DNA of 64,000 bases from Myxococcales bacterium (GCA_020633335.1 JACKDU010000001.1:496001-560000), one strand, 5' to 3'. Shown: positions 25,700-34,300, counted from the first letter of the stretch. Notes: generated from the letters alone by a model not told the origin. Made by a program: numbers and translations.

Positions 25700-25750
25700 T
25701 TCAATGACCTATAAAACGCCTATCACTATCGCTAACTTAGGTATCACTGA
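25700..25750 (+). promoter_or_regulatory. AT-rich control region with phased TATCACT repeats
   Basis: A roughly 50-bp AT-rich patch in GC-rich surroundings. TATCACT occurs at 25721-25727 and 25742-25748, exactly 21 bases (two helical turns) apart, with TATAAA at 25710-25715 and CTAACTTAG between. It lies about 80 bases before the HTH gene and is a candidate operator/promoter for it and for the aro cluster. Confidence 0.45.
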
Positions 25751-25828
25751 ACCCTCCCGTGGACGTTGACGGGGGCCCGCGCAGCGGCCGAGACTATCGA
25801 GGCAGCCCTCTCGCAGACGGTTCGACCC

Positions 25829-26218
25829 ATGACTGGAGCACCAAAGCAGGAGCCGACGCCGGCTCCGACGGAGCCAGCGAACGAGGCAGACGCCGCCGCC
25901 CCGGCGAACACGCCCGCGCCGCTGCCACCGTCGATCGCTGGCAACACGCTGCCGCCGGCCAACGCGACGCCGACGCGGGCGAAGGCGCCGCGTCGGCAGC
26001 CGACGCTCCACCCCAACAACGTCCGCAAGCTCCGGCAGGCGGCGATGATGAGCAAGGCGGAGCTCGCACGGCGGGCTGGCGTGTCGCCGCTGACGATCAA
26101 TCGGGTCGAGTCGGGCTGGCCCTGCCGGATGGACACGAAGCGGAAGATCCTCGAGGCGCTGGGGCTCTCGCCCTCGGCCCGCGAAGAGGTCTTTGGTCCC
26201 GACCCCGAGGCGAGCTGA
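25829..26218 (+). CDS. HTH (Xre-like) DNA-binding protein
   Basis: 129 residues from ATG 25829; a TTG at 25766 would add 21 residues. The first 65 residues are a Pro/Ala/Thr-rich linker. The C-terminal half is a Cro/C1-type helix-turn-helix: NNVRKLRQAAMMSKAELARRAGVSPLTINRVESGWPCRMDTKRKILEALGL in outline, with the recognition helix around SPLTINRVESG. It ends FGPDPEAS. It immediately precedes aroK (18 bases) on the same strand and probably regulates this cluster or itself; the TATCACT repeats upstream are its plausible operator. That link is inference. Confidence 0.85.
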   Translation: MTGAPKQEPTPAPTEPANEADAAAPANTPAPLPPSIAGNTLPPANATPTRAKAPRRQPTLHPNNVRKLRQAAMMSKAELARRAGVSPLTINRVESGWPCRMDTKRKILEALGLSPSAREEVFGPDPEAS

Positions 26219-26236
26219 GGCTCGCTCGGGGGATCG

Positions 26237-26797
26237 ATGCTGCCGCCGCGCGCCGCGACGCCGCCGCCCTGGCCGGTCTTCCTCACCGGGATGATGGGCG
26301 CGGGGAAGAGCACCGTCGCGCGCCTCCTCGCCGACGCCTGGGGCGTCCCCTGGGTCGACCTCGATCGCCGGATCACGCGGCTCTTCGGTCGGACGATCCC
26401 GGCGCTCTTCGCCGACGGTGAGGCGAGCTTTCGTCGCTGTGAGGGGGCGGCGTTGCGCTCGCTCCTCGCCGAGCCAGGGGTGAGCGCCCGCACGCTCATC
26501 GTCGCCACCGGCGGCGGCGCGGTCGTCGATCCGGCGAACCGTCAGCGGATGGCCGAGAGCGGCACCGTCATCTACCTCCGCGTCGACGTCGACGTCCTGC
26601 TCGCGCGTCTGCGGGGCCGCGAGGTCGCAGGTCGTCCGCTCCTCGCCGACGTCGGCCTCCGCGAACGCCTCGACGCGCTGCTGACCGCGCGCAGCGGCGC
26701 CTACGCAAGTGCGGACGTGGTTGTCGACGGCGACGGAGCGCCGCAAGATGTGCTCGGCCGTCTGGTTCGAGCCATCGCGGCGGGTAGCAATGAGTGA
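26237..26797 (+). CDS. aroK: Shikimate kinase
   Basis: ATP:shikimate 3-phosphotransferase, fifth step of the shikimate pathway. 186 residues with the Walker A GMMGAGKS at 18-25, DLDRRITRLFG (shikimate-binding Asp), FRRCEGAALRSL (the Arg/Glu pair) and VATGGGAVVDP. The lid region is LRGREVAGRPLL. The gene overlaps the aroB start by eight bases, so the two are translationally coupled. Start ATG 26237. Confidence 0.95.
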   Translation: MLPPRAATPPPWPVFLTGMMGAGKSTVARLLADAWGVPWVDLDRRITRLFGRTIPALFADGEASFRRCEGAALRSLLAEPGVSARTLIVATGGGAVVDPANRQRMAESGTVIYLRVDVDVLLARLRGREVAGRPLLADVGLRERLDALLTARSGAYASADVVVDGDGAPQDVLGRLVRAIAAGSNE

Positions 26798-27947
26798 GCG
26801 CTCCTCGATCCCCTCTGCGCCGCGCAAGCGACCGAAGCCCCTGGCGATCGACGTCCGGGTCCCGGCGCAGGCCCTCTCGTATCCGGTGGTCGTCGGCTGC
26901 TGCGTCCTGAGCCGCCTCGGCGAGGAGCTGCGGCAGCGCCACGGCAGCGCCAGCCGGGTCGCGGTGATCTCCGACGACCACGTCTTCCCGCTCCACGGCG
27001 AGGCGGCGATCCGCTCGCTCGAGGCCCAGGGCTTCGCGGTCACGCCGGTGGTGGTCCCGGCCGGCGAGGCGAGCAAGCAGGTCGCGGTCCTGGTCGACGT
27101 CGTCGATCAGCTCCTCAAGGCCGGCCTCGGCCGCCGCGACGCGGTCGTCGCCCTCGGCGGCGGGGTGATCGGCGACCTCGCGGGCCTCGCCGCCGCGCTC
27201 TTCATGCGCGGGATCCCGGTGATCCAGTGCCCGACCTCGCTCCTCGCCCAGGTCGACGCGTCGGTCGGCGGCAAGGTGGCGGTCGATCTGGCGGCGGGCA
27301 AGAACCTCCTCGGCGCCTTCCACTTCCCGCTCGCGGTCCTCATCGACCCCGAGCTCCTGGCGACCCTCGACGACCGCCAGCTCGCCAGCGGTCTCGCCGA
27401 GATGCTCAAGCACGGCGCGCTCTTCTCGGCCGAGCACTTCCAGCACCTCGTCGACGCGGCCGACGCCTTCTTCGGCCGCGACTACGACGTGATCGCCCCG
27501 CTCATCGCCACCTCGGTCGGCCTCAAGGCGGCCTGCGTCGGCCGCGACCCCTGGGAGCAGAGCGACGCCGGCAAGGGGCGGGTGCTGCTCAACTTCGGTC
27601 ACACCCTCGGGCATGCGATCGAGGCCGCCTCCAACTACGAGCTCGCCCACGGCGAGGCGGTCGCGCTCGGCATGCTGGCGTCGGCCCGGGTCGCCCGGGC
27701 CAAGGGGATCGCCGGCGCCGACCTCGAGGTGACGCTGCGCGACGCCTTCGCGCGCCTCCGCCTGCCGACTGACCTCGACGTCTGGCTCAGCGGCGAGCGG
27801 GGGGCGGCGGTCGAGCGGATGCTCGGTCAGGACAAGAAGCGGAGCGGCGGTCAGCTCTCCTTCGTCGTGATCGCCCGCCTCGGCGAGCCCTCGGTGCTCT
27901 CGCTCCACGTCCGCGAGCTCCTCGCCCTCGCGCGCCGCAGCGGCTAG
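26790..27947 (+). CDS. aroB: 3-Dehydroquinate synthase
   Basis: Converts DAHP to 3-dehydroquinate with NAD and a metal ion. 385 residues; the start is the ATG at 26790 overlapping the aroK stop. Hallmarks are VVVPAGEASKQ, the NAD-binding LGGGVIGDLAGLAAALFMRGIP, PTSLLAQVDASVGGKVAVDL, LASGLAEMLKHGAL and the metal-binding LNFGHTLGHAIEAASNY with GEAVALGM. All expected motifs are intact. A short basic N-terminal extension precedes the first strand. With aroK and the nearby aroQ it provides three shikimate-pathway enzymes. Confidence 0.97.
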   Translation: MSERSSIPSAPRKRPKPLAIDVRVPAQALSYPVVVGCCVLSRLGEELRQRHGSASRVAVISDDHVFPLHGEAAIRSLEAQGFAVTPVVVPAGEASKQVAVLVDVVDQLLKAGLGRRDAVVALGGGVIGDLAGLAAALFMRGIPVIQCPTSLLAQVDASVGGKVAVDLAAGKNLLGAFHFPLAVLIDPELLATLDDRQLASGLAEMLKHGALFSAEHFQHLVDAADAFFGRDYDVIAPLIATSVGLKAACVGRDPWEQSDAGKGRVLLNFGHTLGHAIEAASNYELAHGEAVALGMLASARVARAKGIAGADLEVTLRDAFARLRLPTDLDVWLSGERGAAVERMLGQDKKRSGGQLSFVVIARLGEPSVLSLHVRELLALARRSG

Positions 27948-28244
27948 GCCGTCTCGCTCGCCTCAACGGTGTTTCGCCGGCCAGCCAGCGACGATGATCC
28001 CTGCGCGAGAGCCCTGGCGTTTGGTCGATCTTCGTCAGCGCGGTCGGGGGCGCGCGATCGCTGCGTTCCGCCGCGCCTGGGCCCGTGGCGGCCGCAGAGG
28101 CCCGCGCCAGCGCCTGACGGGCGGGTGTGAACGCCAGAGCGCGGAGGTCCCCGCGGCGCCGTCATCGACGTTGCCAGGCTTGACCGGGCGCGTCCCGGTC
28201 TGACACCCTCTAGCGGCGCTCAGGCAACGCGCGCGCCCACGACC

Positions 28245-28595
28245 ATGATCGCAGAGACCCTTCAAAAGATCGTCGAGTCCACGCCGGGAGCCCAGGGGGC
28301 CATCTTGATGGATGCGGACGGCATCGCCATCGACCAGTACATGGGCGACGGCAACGCTGACGTCGAGACCATCGCCATGGAGTTCTCGGCCCGCTTCGCC
28401 GAGCTCCGCAAGGCCGCCCGCAGCCTCGAGCTCGGCAAGATCGCCGACATCACCCTCAAGGCGGAGCGGGCGACCATGGTGGTCCGCTTCCTCGGCGAGT
28501 TCTACATCGTCCTGGTCCTCGACACGAACGGCAACATGGGCAAGGGGCGGTGGAAGCTGCGCTCCTCGGCCGCCGAGCTGCTCGAGTTCCTCTGA
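28245..28595 (+). CDS. Roadblock/LC7-domain protein
   Basis: A 116-residue protein that is one Roadblock/LC7 domain: helix MIAETLQKIVESTPGA, strands GAILMDADGIAIDQYM, helix with EFSARFAELRKAARSLELG, and strands TLKAERATMVVRFLGEFYIVLVLDTNGNMGKGRWKL. It is closer to the classic bacterial Roadblock pattern than the 12.4 kb protein. It sits between aroB and aroQ on the same strand, a placement with no obvious metabolic logic. A -35-like TTGACC is at 28180-28185, but the -10 is unclear. Partner GTPase unknown. Confidence 0.8.
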   Translation: MIAETLQKIVESTPGAQGAILMDADGIAIDQYMGDGNADVETIAMEFSARFAELRKAARSLELGKIADITLKAERATMVVRFLGEFYIVLVLDTNGNMGKGRWKLRSSAAELLEFL

Positions 28596-28605
28596 GCCGG
28601 CGGCG

Positions 28606-29064
28606 ATGGCCACCTCCCGGCCCAGGGTCGCGGTCATTCACGGACCCAACCTCAATCTCCTGGGGACCCGCGAGCCGGAGGTCTACGGCACCCTCACCCT
28701 CGCTGAGCTCGACGCCTCGCTCATCGCCCTCGGCGACGAGCTCTCGGTCGACGTCGAGTGCCAGCAGCGCAACAGCGAGGGCGCGATCATCGATCTCCTC
28801 CACGCGGCCCGCGGGCGCGTCGGCGGCGTGATCATCAACCCCGGCGGCTACACCCACACGAGCGTGGCGATCCACGACGCGATCAAGGCGATCGCGGTGC
28901 CGACCGTCGAGGTCCACCTCAGCAACACCTACCAGCGCGAGGCCTTCCGCCAGCGCTCCCTGACCGCCGCCGCCTGCGTCGGCGCGATCATCGGCCTCGG
29001 GGCCGCCTCCTACCACCTCGCGCTTCGCCACCTCGCCGCGCTGCTGCGCGCCCCCCAGGCATAA
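28606..29064 (+). CDS. aroQ: 3-Dehydroquinate dehydratase, type II
   Basis: Third shikimate-pathway enzyme, the small dodecameric type II form, 152 residues. Motifs: the N-terminal HGPNLNLLGTREPEVYG with the catalytic Tyr, QRNSEGAIIDLLHAA, INPGGYTHTSVAIHDA (the Asn-Pro-Gly-Gly substrate loop), and VEVHLSNTYQREAFRQRS with the catalytic His. It follows the Roadblock gene by 10 bases and precedes accB by 15, so it is probably in one transcript with them. Confidence 0.96.
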   Translation: MATSRPRVAVIHGPNLNLLGTREPEVYGTLTLAELDASLIALGDELSVDVECQQRNSEGAIIDLLHAARGRVGGVIINPGGYTHTSVAIHDAIKAIAVPTVEVHLSNTYQREAFRQRSLTAAACVGAIIGLGAASYHLALRHLAALLRAPQA

Positions 29065-29079
29065 CCGCACGGAGCAACC

Positions 29080-29574
29080 ATGCCAGCCGATCCCCCAGGT
29101 GACTCCACGCTCCCGGACCTCCGCTACATCCGCGAGCTCGCCCGCGTCTTCAAGAACTACGACCTCGGCGAGATCGAGATCGAGGCCGGTGACCAGCGGA
29201 TCCTCCTCCGCCGCGGCGTCGGCGAGATGGCCGGGCCGGTGACGATCGCCGCCGCCCCGGCGCCGGCCGTCGTCGCCCAGGCGGCGCCCGCTCCGGCGGC
29301 GCCCGCCCCGACGGCCGACGCCGGCGAGAGCGAGGGCACCTTCATCACCTCGCCCTTCGTCGGCACCTTCTACCGCTCGTCGAGCCCGGAGACGCCGGCC
29401 TTCGTCCAGGTCGGGGCGACCGTCACCAAGGGGCAGATCCTCTGCATCGTCGAGGCGATGAAGCTCTTCAACGAGCTCGAGGCGGAGTTCCCCTGCGTGA
29501 TCGAGGAGATCCTCATCGACAACGCCCAGCCGGTCGAGTACGGCGCCCGCCTCTTCAAGGTCCGCAAGCTGTGA
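29080..29574 (+). CDS. accB: Acetyl-CoA carboxylase biotin carboxyl carrier protein
   Basis: 164 residues: an N-terminal helical part (LPDLRYIRELARVFKNYDLGEIEIE), an Ala/Pro-rich swinging linker (about 55-82) and the biotinyl domain (about 88-164) with EAMKLFNE, where Lys128 is biotinylated. It carries CO2 between biotin carboxylase and the carboxyltransferase in malonyl-CoA synthesis. CGGAG precedes the ATG. The last bases overlap the accC start (GTGA), so the subunits are made together. The carboxyltransferase genes accA and accD are not in this window. Confidence 0.97.
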   Translation: MPADPPGDSTLPDLRYIRELARVFKNYDLGEIEIEAGDQRILLRRGVGEMAGPVTIAAAPAPAVVAQAAPAPAAPAPTADAGESEGTFITSPFVGTFYRSSSPETPAFVQVGATVTKGQILCIVEAMKLFNELEAEFPCVIEEILIDNAQPVEYGARLFKVRKL

Positions 29575-30947
29575 GCAAGTCGATCCGCAAGGTCCTCGTC
29601 GCGAACCGCGGGGAGATCGCCCTGCGGGTGATCCGGGCGTGCCGCGAGCTCGGGATCCGGACGGTCGCCGTCCACTCGACGGTCGACGAGCACGCCCTCC
29701 ACACCCGCTTCGCCGACGAGGCGGTGTGCATCGGCCCCGGCCCGGCGCCCCAGAGCTACCTCAACATCCCCAACCTCCTGGCGGCGGCCGAACTCTCGGG
29801 CGCCGACGCGATCCACCCGGGCTACGGCTTCCTCTCCGAGCGGGCCGACTTCGCCGAGATCGTCGAGCGCTGCGGGATGACCTTCATCGGCCCGAGCGCG
29901 GCCCACATGCGGGTGATGGGCGACAAGATCTCGGCCCGGGCGACCGCGCAGCGGGCTGGGGTGCCGATCCTGCCGGGGACCGGCCTGCTCTCCAGCGCCC
30001 TCCAGGCGCGAGAGGAGGCCGACAAGATCGGCTTCCCGGTGATCATCAAGGCGTCCGCCGGCGGCGGCGGTCGGGGGATGAAGATCGTCCGCGATCCGGC
30101 GCTCCTGGCCCGCACGCTCGAGACCGCGCAGGCCGAGGCCGAGGCCTCCTTTGGCTGCGGCGACGTCTACCTCGAGCGCTACGTCGAGAGCCCCCGCCAC
30201 GTCGAGATCCAGGTGGTCGCCGACACCCATGGGGGGGCGATGCACCTCCTCGAGCGCGAGTGCTCGGTCCAGCGCCGCCACCAAAAGGTCGTCGAGGAGG
30301 CCCCCTGCGCAGTCCTGAGCCCGCGCCTCCGCGCCGAGATGTGCGAGGCGGCGGTTTCTGTGGCAAAGGCGATCGACTACCATTCCCTCGGGACGGTCGA
30401 ATTCCTCCTCGACGGCGACCGCTTCTACTTCATGGAGATGAACACCAGGGTCCAGGTCGAGCACTGCGTGACCGAGATGATCACCGGGATCGACCTCGTC
30501 CAGGAGCAGATCCGGCTGGCGACCGGGGAGCCCCTGGCCCACCTGGACCGCGAGCACCGCCCCCGCGGGCACTCGATCGAGTGCCGGATCAACGCCGAGG
30601 ACCCGGTGACCTTCGCCCCCCGCCCGGGCACCATCACCGCGCTCCACTTCCCCGGGGGCTTCGGGGTCCGGATCGACAGCCACGTCTACCAGGGGTACAA
30701 GGTGTCCCCCCACTACGACTCCATGCTCGCCAAGATCATCGTCCACGCGGCGGACCGCGACCGGGCCATCCGGCGGATGAGGCGCACCCTGGAGGAGTGT
30801 GTGATCGAGGGGATCAGCACGAACTTGCCGCTACACCGGTGGTTGTTCAAGCAAGAGCCCTTTGTCTCTGGTAATTACGACACTCATTTCCTCGAGTCCG
30901 CGATGGACCCCGAGGCCGTTCGACGCGAGGCCGATGCGCTCGTCTGA
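29571..30947 (+). CDS. accC: Biotin carboxylase subunit of acetyl-CoA carboxylase
   Basis: ATP-dependent carboxylation of the AccB biotin. 458 residues, an ATP-grasp enzyme. N-terminal VLVANRGEIALRVIRACRELGI, HPGYGFLSERADFAE, the glycine loop KASAGGGGRGMKIV, ERYVESPRHVEIQVVAD, HLLERECSVQRRHQKVVEEAP, and the catalytic FLLDGDRFYFMEMNTRVQVEH, all intact. GTG start overlapping the accB stop by four bases. Confidence 0.98.
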   Translation: MSKSIRKVLVANRGEIALRVIRACRELGIRTVAVHSTVDEHALHTRFADEAVCIGPGPAPQSYLNIPNLLAAAELSGADAIHPGYGFLSERADFAEIVERCGMTFIGPSAAHMRVMGDKISARATAQRAGVPILPGTGLLSSALQAREEADKIGFPVIIKASAGGGGRGMKIVRDPALLARTLETAQAEAEASFGCGDVYLERYVESPRHVEIQVVADTHGGAMHLLERECSVQRRHQKVVEEAPCAVLSPRLRAEMCEAAVSVAKAIDYHSLGTVEFLLDGDRFYFMEMNTRVQVEHCVTEMITGIDLVQEQIRLATGEPLAHLDREHRPRGHSIECRINAEDPVTFAPRPGTITALHFPGGFGVRIDSHVYQGYKVSPHYDSMLAKIIVHAADRDRAIRRMRRTLEECVIEGISTNLPLHRWLFKQEPFVSGNYDTHFLESAMDPEAVRREADALV

Positions 30948-30966
30948 GAAAGGGTGAGACGGAGGG

Positions 30967-33348
30967 GTGGCGTTCAATCGAGAGAGAGCTCTGGCAGCGG
31001 CCGCCAAGTACGCCGCCCGTGGTCAGCATGACCGGGCCGCGCGCGAGTACCAGGCGATCGTCGAGGCCGATCCCAGCGACATCCGCTCGTGGGTGATGCT
31101 CGCCGACTGCCTGGTCCGGGCGGGCGACAACCCGGGCGCGATCGATCGCTTCAAGAAGGTCGCCGACTTCTACTCCGAGAACCAGGAGCCGACCAAGGCG
31201 ATCGCGGTCTACCGCCAGATCCTCAACCTCGACGCCGGCCGCCTCGACGTCCACATCAAGGTCGCCGAGCTCCTCCATCAGATCGGCCGCACGGTCGACG
31301 CGATCGCCACCTACGAGTTCGTCGCCCAGTCGTACTTCCAGGCCGGCAAGGTCGGCGAGGGCCTCGAGGGCTTCCGGATGGTCGCCGAGCTCGACGTCGC
31401 CGCGGTCGCCAAGCGCCTCCGGGTCGCCGAGCTCTACTCCCGCGAGGGTCGCAAGGACGAGGCGGTCGAGCACTTCCGCCTCGCCGCCCAGCGCCTCCTC
31501 GCCGACCACCGCTACGACGACTTCATCCGGGTCGCCGAGCGCCTCCTCTATCACAAGGAGAGCGACGTCGACATCCTCCGCGAGCTCGCCGAGATCTACC
31601 TGGTCCGGGCGAAGGAGCCGCGGCGGGCGCTGATGAAGCTCAACGGCCTCCTCCGCCTCGCGCCCAGCGATCCGGTGGGCCTCGAGCTCCTCGCCGACAC
31701 CTTCGTCGCCCTCGGCAAGCAGGACAAGGCGGTCAGCGTCGCCGTCGAGCTCGCCAAGGAGCAGCGCAAGCACGACCTCGAGGGCAAGGAGCGGGCGGCC
31801 CGGGTGCTCAAGAAGGCGCTCGGCTGGAGCCCGGAGAAGCCCAAGGAGCTCCAGAAGGCGCTCAAGGAGATCGAGGCCGAGCTCAAGGTCCTCCGGGCCG
31901 GCGAGCCCGAGGTGCTCATCGATGTCGCCGAGGAGGAGGAGGACGACCTCGAGCTCGACGTCGACATCGAGGAGGGGGCGCCCGAGGAATTTGGCGAGGA
32001 GGAGGAGGAGGAGGTCGGCGAGGACGGCTACGACGCGAGCATGAGCGAGGCCGACAAGCGCCTCCTCGAGTCGCGGGTCTACGTCCGCTACCGGATGCAC
32101 GAGCATGCGCTCCACCACCTCGGCGGTCTCCTCGACCTCGAGCCGGGGAACGTCGACGCGCTCGAGCTCCAGGCCGATGTCCTCGACCGGATGGGCCGCC
32201 ACCGCGAGGCCGCGGACATCTATGTCCGGCTCGCGCAGCTCGTCGGCGACAGCGACGGGGCGCGGGCCGAGCTCTTCCTCGACCAGGCGCTCGCGCTGGT
32301 CCCGGACCACCCGACCGCGTCGATGATGTCGAGCGCGCTTGAGGCCCTCGGGCGCGGCTCCGACAGCCGCCGGAAGATCGCCGCTCGCGAGGTGACGCCG
32401 ACCCCAGCGCCAGCGCCAGCGCCGAAGCGCGAGGCCACGCCGCCGCCGAAGCGAGAGGCCGCGCCGCCGCCGAAGCGAGAGGTGACGCCGCCGCCGAAGC
32501 GAGAGGTGACGCCGCTGCCGAGCCTGCCGCCGAAGCGGGAGGTGACGCCGCTGCCGAGCCTGCCGCCGAAGCGGGAGGTGACCCCCGCGCCTGGACCGGT
32601 ACCCGAGCCGAGCGCCGACGCGGCGACCACACCACAGCGGGCGGTGACTACCGACGACTCCGGTCTCCTCCGCTTCAACGCGCCGAAGAAGCGGCCGCCG
32701 CCGCCCCCCGGGGGCCGCGGTCGCGGGAACCGGGGCGGTCGGAGCGGGCGCCAAGGCGGTGAGAGTGACTCGTCGGAGGGTGAATTAGAGACCCTGAGGG
32801 TCTCTAGACGTCCGAGTGAACCTGCTCCGGCTGCGACACGTCAGCCTCTCGAGGCCGAGGCCGACGTCGAGGAGCTCTCGAGCGCGCTGATCGTCGCGGA
32901 AGACGTGAGCGCGCTGATCGAGGACGCCGAGGAGCTGCCGAGCGCGCTGATCGTCGCCGAGGAGATCGTCGCCGTGGCCGAGCTCGAGCCCGAGCTCGAG
33001 GTCGCGGCGGAGCCCGAGCCCGAGGTCGAGCCGGAGGTCGCGGCGGAGCCGGAGGTCGCGGCGGAGCCTGGAGCCGGAGGTCGCGGCGGAGCCGGAGGTA
33101 GCGGCGGAGCCCGAGACGGAGGTCGCGGCGGAGCCCGAGCCGGAGGTCGCGGCGGAGCCGGAGACCGAGACCGAGACCGAAGAAGCCGAGAGCGAGGCGC
33201 GGCGCGGACCGCCGCCGCTCGGCTTCCTGCCGACCCGGACGCGCTCGCGCGGCCTGCCGACCCGTCGCGCGTCGCGGCGACGCGACGGCAAGCCTGCGCT
33301 CCCGAGCAAGCGCGAGGAGGTCGCCGAGGCGACGCCCGAGGCCGTTGA
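30967..33348 (+). CDS. TPR-repeat protein, N-terminal part (frameshifted after ~700 residues)
   Basis: GTG start right after accC. Residues 1-270 are TPR repeats (ALAAAAKYAARGQHDRAAREY; AIAVYRQILNLDA and so on). A Glu/Asp-rich segment lies at about 315-355, more TPRs reach about 465, and a Lys/Arg-Glu-Val-Thr-Pro repeat block (PPPKREVTP) follows near 480-535. After that comes an Ala/Glu/Pro-Val region. Near base 33070 the regular E-V-A-A-E-P repeat changes into Gly/Arg-rich nonsense until a stop at 33348, whereas the next frame continues the acidic repeat and runs into the C-terminal TPR part. The final ~90 residues in this frame are therefore probably not native. Intact, the protein would have about 1,100 residues, a cytoplasmic scaffold of the myxobacterial TPR type. 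Confidence 0.8.
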   Translation: MAFNRERALAAAAKYAARGQHDRAAREYQAIVEADPSDIRSWVMLADCLVRAGDNPGAIDRFKKVADFYSENQEPTKAIAVYRQILNLDAGRLDVHIKVAELLHQIGRTVDAIATYEFVAQSYFQAGKVGEGLEGFRMVAELDVAAVAKRLRVAELYSREGRKDEAVEHFRLAAQRLLADHRYDDFIRVAERLLYHKESDVDILRELAEIYLVRAKEPRRALMKLNGLLRLAPSDPVGLELLADTFVALGKQDKAVSVAVELAKEQRKHDLEGKERAARVLKKALGWSPEKPKELQKALKEIEAELKVLRAGEPEVLIDVAEEEEDDLELDVDIEEGAPEEFGEEEEEEVGEDGYDASMSEADKRLLESRVYVRYRMHEHALHHLGGLLDLEPGNVDALELQADVLDRMGRHREAADIYVRLAQLVGDSDGARAELFLDQALALVPDHPTASMMSSALEALGRGSDSRRKIAAREVTPTPAPAPAPKREATPPPKREAAPPPKREVTPPPKREVTPLPSLPPKREVTPLPSLPPKREVTPAPGPVPEPSADAATTPQRAVTTDDSGLLRFNAPKKRPPPPPGGRGRGNRGGRSGRQGGESDSSEGELETLRVSRRPSEPAPAATRQPLEAEADVEELSSALIVAEDVSALIEDAEELPSALIVAEEIVAVAELEPELEVAAEPEPEVEPEVAAEPEVAAEPGAGGRGGAGGSGGARDGGRGGARAGGRGGAGDRDRDRRSRERGAARTAAARLPADPDALARPADPSRVAATRRQACAPEQARGGRRGDARGR
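32397..32588 (+). repeat. In-phase repeat encoding Pro-Lys-Arg-Glu-Val-Thr blocks
   Basis: Several copies of CCGAAGCGAGAGGTGACG-like units, including two near-identical longer ones encoding LPSLPPKREVTP. The array lies in the linker of the TPR protein and keeps the frame. Confidence 0.75.
32786..32806. repeat. Perfect palindrome in a rare-codon patch
   Basis: TAGAGACCCT and AGGGTCTCTA flank a single G inside the TPR gene. The surrounding codons include TTA, TCT, AGA and AGT, which are hardly used elsewhere in the window. Confidence 0.75.
33061..33075 (+). other. Single-base insertion site (frameshift) in the TPR gene
   Basis: Bases 33066-33074 read GCCTGGAGC where the surrounding 18-bp E-V-A-A-E-P repeat predicts GCCTGAGC. 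Removing one G at 33070 or 33071 restores an open frame to 34273. Sequencing error, mutation and phase variation cannot be separated from one sequence. Confidence 0.75.
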
Positions 33349-33733
33349 GCCGGAGGCGACGCCCGAGGCCGAGGAGCCGGAGGCGGTCGCCGAGGCGGCG
33401 GAGCCGATCACCGAGGCTGAGCCCGAGGCGCTCGCCGAGCCCGAGCCGGCGGCCGAGCCCGAGCCCGAGGCGCCGGTCGAGGCCGAGGAGGAGGCCGCGG
33501 TCGCGGCCGAGGAGCCCGCCGAGCCGGAGGCGGAGGAGCCCGCTCCCGCCGACGAGCCCGACATCAGCGACGAGCTCGAGGAGCTCCGCTTCTTCGTCGA
33601 GCAGGGCTTCGACGACGACGCCTCGTTCACCTATCTCGAGCTCTCTCGCCGCTACCCCGGCCACTCCGCGCTCGCGCCCTACGCCGAGCGCTTCGGCGGC
33701 CTCGCGGCCGCTGAGGAGGGCGGGGCGGCGCCG

Positions 33734-34273
33734 GTGCTCCTCGACGAGTCGGAGTCGGAGGAGGACGCGCTGATGGGCGGCCTCGAGGCCCCGGTCTTCG
33801 ACTTCGAGGAGAACGACGAGGAGGACGACTTCCTCTCGTCGATCTTCGACGACCCGGCGCCCACGCTGAGCCGGAACAAGCCGACCGAGCCGCCGCGCGC
33901 CCGCGCCGAGCTCGAGGGCCAGGCCGACGCCCGCACGCTCTTCGACCTCGGCACGGCCTATCGCGAGATGGGCCTGGTCGACGACGCGATCGTCCAGTTC
34001 CGCCAGGCCTCCCGCGATCCCCAGTGGAAGGCGAAGTCGCTGGTGATGATGGCGAGCCTCCACCTCCACCGCGGCGAGATCCCGGCGGCGATCGCCGACC
34101 TCGAGGAGGCGGTCGCCTTCGCGGTCACCGACGACGAGCGCAGCGAGGCCCGCTACGAGCTCGGCGTGATCTATCAGGTGATGGGTGAGGAGGCGAAGGC
34201 GGTCGCGGCCTTCGAGGGGGTCAAGCCCGGCTATCGCGACCGCGACGAGCGGCTCGCCCAGCTCACGGGCTGA
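33734..34273 (+). CDS. TPR-repeat protein, C-terminal part
   Basis: This is the C-terminal portion of the frameshifted TPR protein; its coding sense in this frame begins at about 33072, and 33734 is only the first in-frame ATG/GTG-type start. It consists of an acidic stretch (DESESEEDALMGGLEAPVFDFEENDEEDDFL) followed by TPR repeats (FDLGTAYREMGLVDDAIVQFRQAS; SLVMMASLHLHRGEIPAAIADLEEAV; YELGVIYQVMGEEAKAVAAFEGV). If the insertion is real, this part would be made only by internal initiation, which has no ribosome binding site, or be lost. No membrane segment. Confidence 0.7.
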   Translation: MLLDESESEEDALMGGLEAPVFDFEENDEEDDFLSSIFDDPAPTLSRNKPTEPPRARAELEGQADARTLFDLGTAYREMGLVDDAIVQFRQASRDPQWKAKSLVMMASLHLHRGEIPAAIADLEEAVAFAVTDDERSEARYELGVIYQVMGEEAKAVAAFEGVKPGYRDRDERLAQLTG

Positions 34274-34300
34274 CGACCTCCGGGGCCCCCAGACGTGGAG

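Larger units (their letters stand above)
25140..25828. other. Long divergent intergenic region upstream of glpK and the HTH gene
   Basis: About 690 bases without a convincing gene. It contains a possible 11-codon micro-frame (25439-25474) with AGGAGG six bases upstream, and an AT-rich island at 25700-25750 with repeated TATCACT. Larger frames on either strand give Arg/Thr/Pro-rich protein with no start signal and I do not accept them. Confidence 0.5.

Noticed and set aside
25188..25704. Two minus-strand frames in the glpK/HTH intergenic region
   Set aside because: Arg/Pro/Thr-rich composition, no ribosome binding site or promoter box, no recognisable domain.
27948..28244. Small frame or RNA gene between aroB and the Roadblock gene
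   Set aside because: A 69-codon frame exists but is Arg-rich with no start signal, and no tRNA-like cloverleaf was found.
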